From: Candidatus Pullilachnospira stercoravium
GTDB lineage: Bacteria > Bacillota > Clostridia > Lachnospirales > Lachnospiraceae
DNA length: 43,373 nt
Assembly (NCBI GenBank): GCA_018713585.1
Contig: DVON01000027.1
Span: forward strand, 1-43,373
Reading direction: 5' to 3'
The notes under the pieces were generated by a model, which was given only the letters and a program-made list of their open reading frames with translations, was not told the DNA's origin and did not search any database. Position 1 is the first letter of the stretch; each line of letters starts with the position of its first letter. Of this stretch, positions 41,872 to 43,373 are shown piece after piece. The position numbers and the translations under genes were made by a program.

Positions 41872-43191
41872 TTACTCCTCCTCTTCCTCTTCTGTCATTT
41901 CACGCTTCGTCACCGTTGTCTCCATCACCCGATGATTTTCCACTGTATGCACCTGAATTTCCAGCGACTCATATTCGCAGGAAAACTGTTCCCCATTGCG
42001 GGGTACTTTTCCGATCAGGCCGCAGATAAATCCGCTGAAGGTGTCATACGTATCCGTGGGAAGCTCCACCTCCAACGCATCTGACACATCTTCCAAATCA
42101 GCATAACCGCGAACCTTCCATGTATTTTCTCCGATCTTCTCCACGGCCAGAGGCATCGGGGCCTCCTCCGTCTCATAAAGCTCACCCACCAGGGCCTCCA
42201 TCAGATCGTGAAGGGTGATAATTCCGGAAATTCCGCCGTACTCATCAATAACCGCAGCAAAATAATTTCTGCTTTTCTGCATATTCTGAAAAAGTACATT
42301 AGCCTTCATGGTCTCCGGCACCAGATCCACCTGATCCACCGCATGCTCCAGGATATATTCCCTGGATTTTCCTCTCATGCGGAAATAATCCTTGGTATTG
42401 AGCACTCCACGAATATCATCAATACTCTCCCCACATACCGGGAAAAACGTATGGCGGCTCTCATGAATGGTCTCCTCCCACTGGGCATCGTCATCCTCCA
42501 GAGACAAATACACCACATCCAGCCGGTGGGTGCAAAGTTCCAGTACGGAGATATCGTCAAATTCGAAAACGTTCTGAATCATCTCCGTTTCCTGGGCGTC
42601 AATATTCCCCTGTTCATTTCCCGTGGTCAGAAGCATCCTGATCTCCTCTTCGGAAACCTGCTCCTCCTGCTCCTCCGGATCAATACCGATCAGGCGCAGC
42701 ACCCCATTGGTGGAAACTGTCAGCAGGAAAACCAGCGGGGCAAATGCTTTGGACACTGCGTAAAGCATCCCGGACATACCCAGTGCCATGGCTTCTGTTT
42801 TCTTCATGGCAATCCGTTTGGGCACCAGCTCTCCAAATACCAGGTTGAAATATGCCAGAATAACGGTAATCAGAAGAACCACCACAGAACGCATCACCTT
42901 TTCCGGCGCGTGAATCCCCAGGCTGACCAGCGCATCAACCACCGGTCCGGCAAAGTTCTCCGCGGCGAAAGCACTTCCCAGCAGGCCGGCCATGGTAATG
43001 GCCACCTGGATGGTGGAAAGAAATCTGGCCGGCTGCTCTGTCAGCTTTGAAAGCTTAATGGCTTTCTTATTGCCGTCCTCCGCCATTTTTTTCAGTTTTG
43101 TTTCGTTCATGGAGATCACGGCGATCTCCGCGCTTGCAAAGACTGCATTCAGCGCAATCAGCACAACCTGCAGTATTACTGCTCCTATCAT
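41872..43191 (-). CDS. CNNM/CorC-family membrane protein (hemolysin C-like)
   Basis: A 439-aa protein. The N-terminal CNNM transmembrane domain covers about residues 1-190 (NAVFASAEIAVISMNETKLKKM, FLSTIQVAITMAGLLGSAFAAENF, VFGELVPKRIAMKK). Two CBS domains follow (about 205-335), with VFEFDDISVLELCTHRLDVVYLS and AVIDEYGGISGIITLHDLMEALVGE. A C-terminal CorC_HlyC domain has WKVRGYADLEDVSDAL and GFICGLIGKVP. CNNM/CorC proteins take part in Mg2+ or other divalent cation export; hemolysin is an old misnomer. It ends in a run of Glu. TGGAGGATAACAT precedes the ATG, and a structured leader lies just upstream. Confidence 0.93.
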   Translation of the reverse strand: MIGAVILQVVLIALNAVFASAEIAVISMNETKLKKMAEDGNKKAIKLSKLTEQPARFLSTIQVAITMAGLLGSAFAAENFAGPVVDALVSLGIHAPEKVMRSVVVLLITVILAYFNLVFGELVPKRIAMKKTEAMALGMSGMLYAVSKAFAPLVFLLTVSTNGVLRLIGIDPEEQEEQVSEEEIRMLLTTGNEQGNIDAQETEMIQNVFEFDDISVLELCTHRLDVVYLSLEDDDAQWEETIHESRHTFFPVCGESIDDIRGVLNTKDYFRMRGKSREYILEHAVDQVDLVPETMKANVLFQNMQKSRNYFAAVIDEYGGISGIITLHDLMEALVGELYETEEAPMPLAVEKIGENTWKVRGYADLEDVSDALEVELPTDTYDTFSGFICGLIGKVPRNGEQFSCEYESLEIQVHTVENHRVMETTVTKREMTEEEEEE

Positions 43192-43217
43192 ATGTTATCC
43201 TCCATTATAAATAATTT

Positions 43218-43320
43218 GTCATGTTAATCCTTGCATGGTTTTCATGCAAAACCGCAAAAAGGTATAGCCTGTACCTGAAATTCATGCACAAGCTATACCT
43301 TTATATATCCATAACATGAC
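43218..43320 (-). ncRNA. Candidate structured leader RNA (three-way junction) before the CNNM gene
   Basis: On the minus strand an outer stem, GTCATGTTA / TAACATGAC (9 bp), encloses two hairpins: AAAGGTATAGC / GCTATACCTTT with a 23-nt loop, and TTGCATG-AAAAC-CATGCAA. It ends 27 nt before the start codon. GGTTTT...AAAACC gives an alternative pairing that excludes the second hairpin. The first hairpin with its T5 tail could also simply be the terminator of an upstream gene. Confidence 0.45.
43258..43302 (-). terminator. Terminator-like hairpin within the CNNM leader
   Basis: AAAGGTATAGC / GCTATACCTTT, 11-bp stem, T5 on the minus strand. It may end an upstream minus-strand gene whose end could lie at the window edge, or act as an attenuator of the CNNM gene. 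Confidence 0.55.
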
Positions 43321-43373
43321 ATGGAGTTTTTAAAATAGCTGCAGTTGCAGGTTCGCCATCACTGTCGCTGTCC

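Noticed and set aside
43333-43373. Possible C terminus of a minus-strand gene entering the window
   Set aside because: Two frames stay open to the window end (TATVMANLQLQLF and DSDGEPATAAILKTP, both then stop); too short to choose or name.

Overview
The window looks like a chromosomal segment of a gut Lachnospiraceae bacterium (Firmicutes/Clostridia, Blautia-like). The clues are a moderately GC-rich genome with strong AGGAGG ribosome sites, near-consensus SigA promoters spaced by 17 nt, and a corrinoid methyltransferase module with an ASKHA activator. Hexuronate and arabinoside catabolism and several families of short dispersed palindromic repeats fit the same picture. The genus is inferred. 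No phage, plasmid, CRISPR or transposase gene is visible.

Layout. 1-818 (-): citX-citG, maturation of the citrate lyase prosthetic group, with citG cut by the window edge. 983-3366 (-): metY and an M24 peptidase. 3455-8820 (-): a CoA block (coaBC, an ECF S component that is probably the pantothenate carrier, coaX) running into feoA-feoB and a FeoB-associated Cys-rich peptide. 8821-9664: repeat-rich intergenic DNA. 9665-13639 (-): AraC regulator, GT2 glycosyltransferase and a large DUF2298 membrane protein. 13965-16708 (+): uxuA-uxuB; uxaC lies further on at 21219-22628 (-) beside an M42 peptidase. Between them are an ABC exporter that has lost its Walker A region, an orphan HicB protein and a membrane pyrophosphatase with a long structured leader. 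23938-29460 (-): the branched-chain amino acid uptake operon livJ-HMGF plus a cytidylate-kinase-like gene. 29877-33111: nicotinamidase-like hydrolase, DUF1858 protein, MFS transporter, AraC regulator. 33188-35799: GH51 arabinofuranosidase divergent from an AraC regulator. 36094-41553: UroD-type methyltransferase, PocR-AraC regulator, corrinoid protein and corrinoid activator. Then tRNA-Thr(GGT) and a CNNM/CorC-type membrane protein.

How the genes work together. UxaC, UxuB and UxuA convert glucuronate through fructuronate and mannonate to 2-keto-3-deoxygluconate. The GH51 enzyme frees arabinose from plant glycans or glycosides. The corrinoid module probably takes methyl groups from a small methylated or methoxylated compound for one-carbon metabolism, with the PocR-AraC protein as its likely inducer-sensing regulator. 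CoaBC, the S component and CoaX form a route from imported pantothenate toward CoA.

The most unusual observations are: the ABC exporter with an in-frame loss of the P-loop and Q-loop; the compact corrinoid module lacking an obvious second methyltransferase; a three-way-junction candidate RNA directly before the CNNM gene; an intrinsic terminator inside the pyrophosphatase leader; and three families of dispersed palindromic repeats. One 143-bp family has two near-identical copies that differ by inversion of a hairpin loop. All functional statements come from reading motifs and context; no database search was run.
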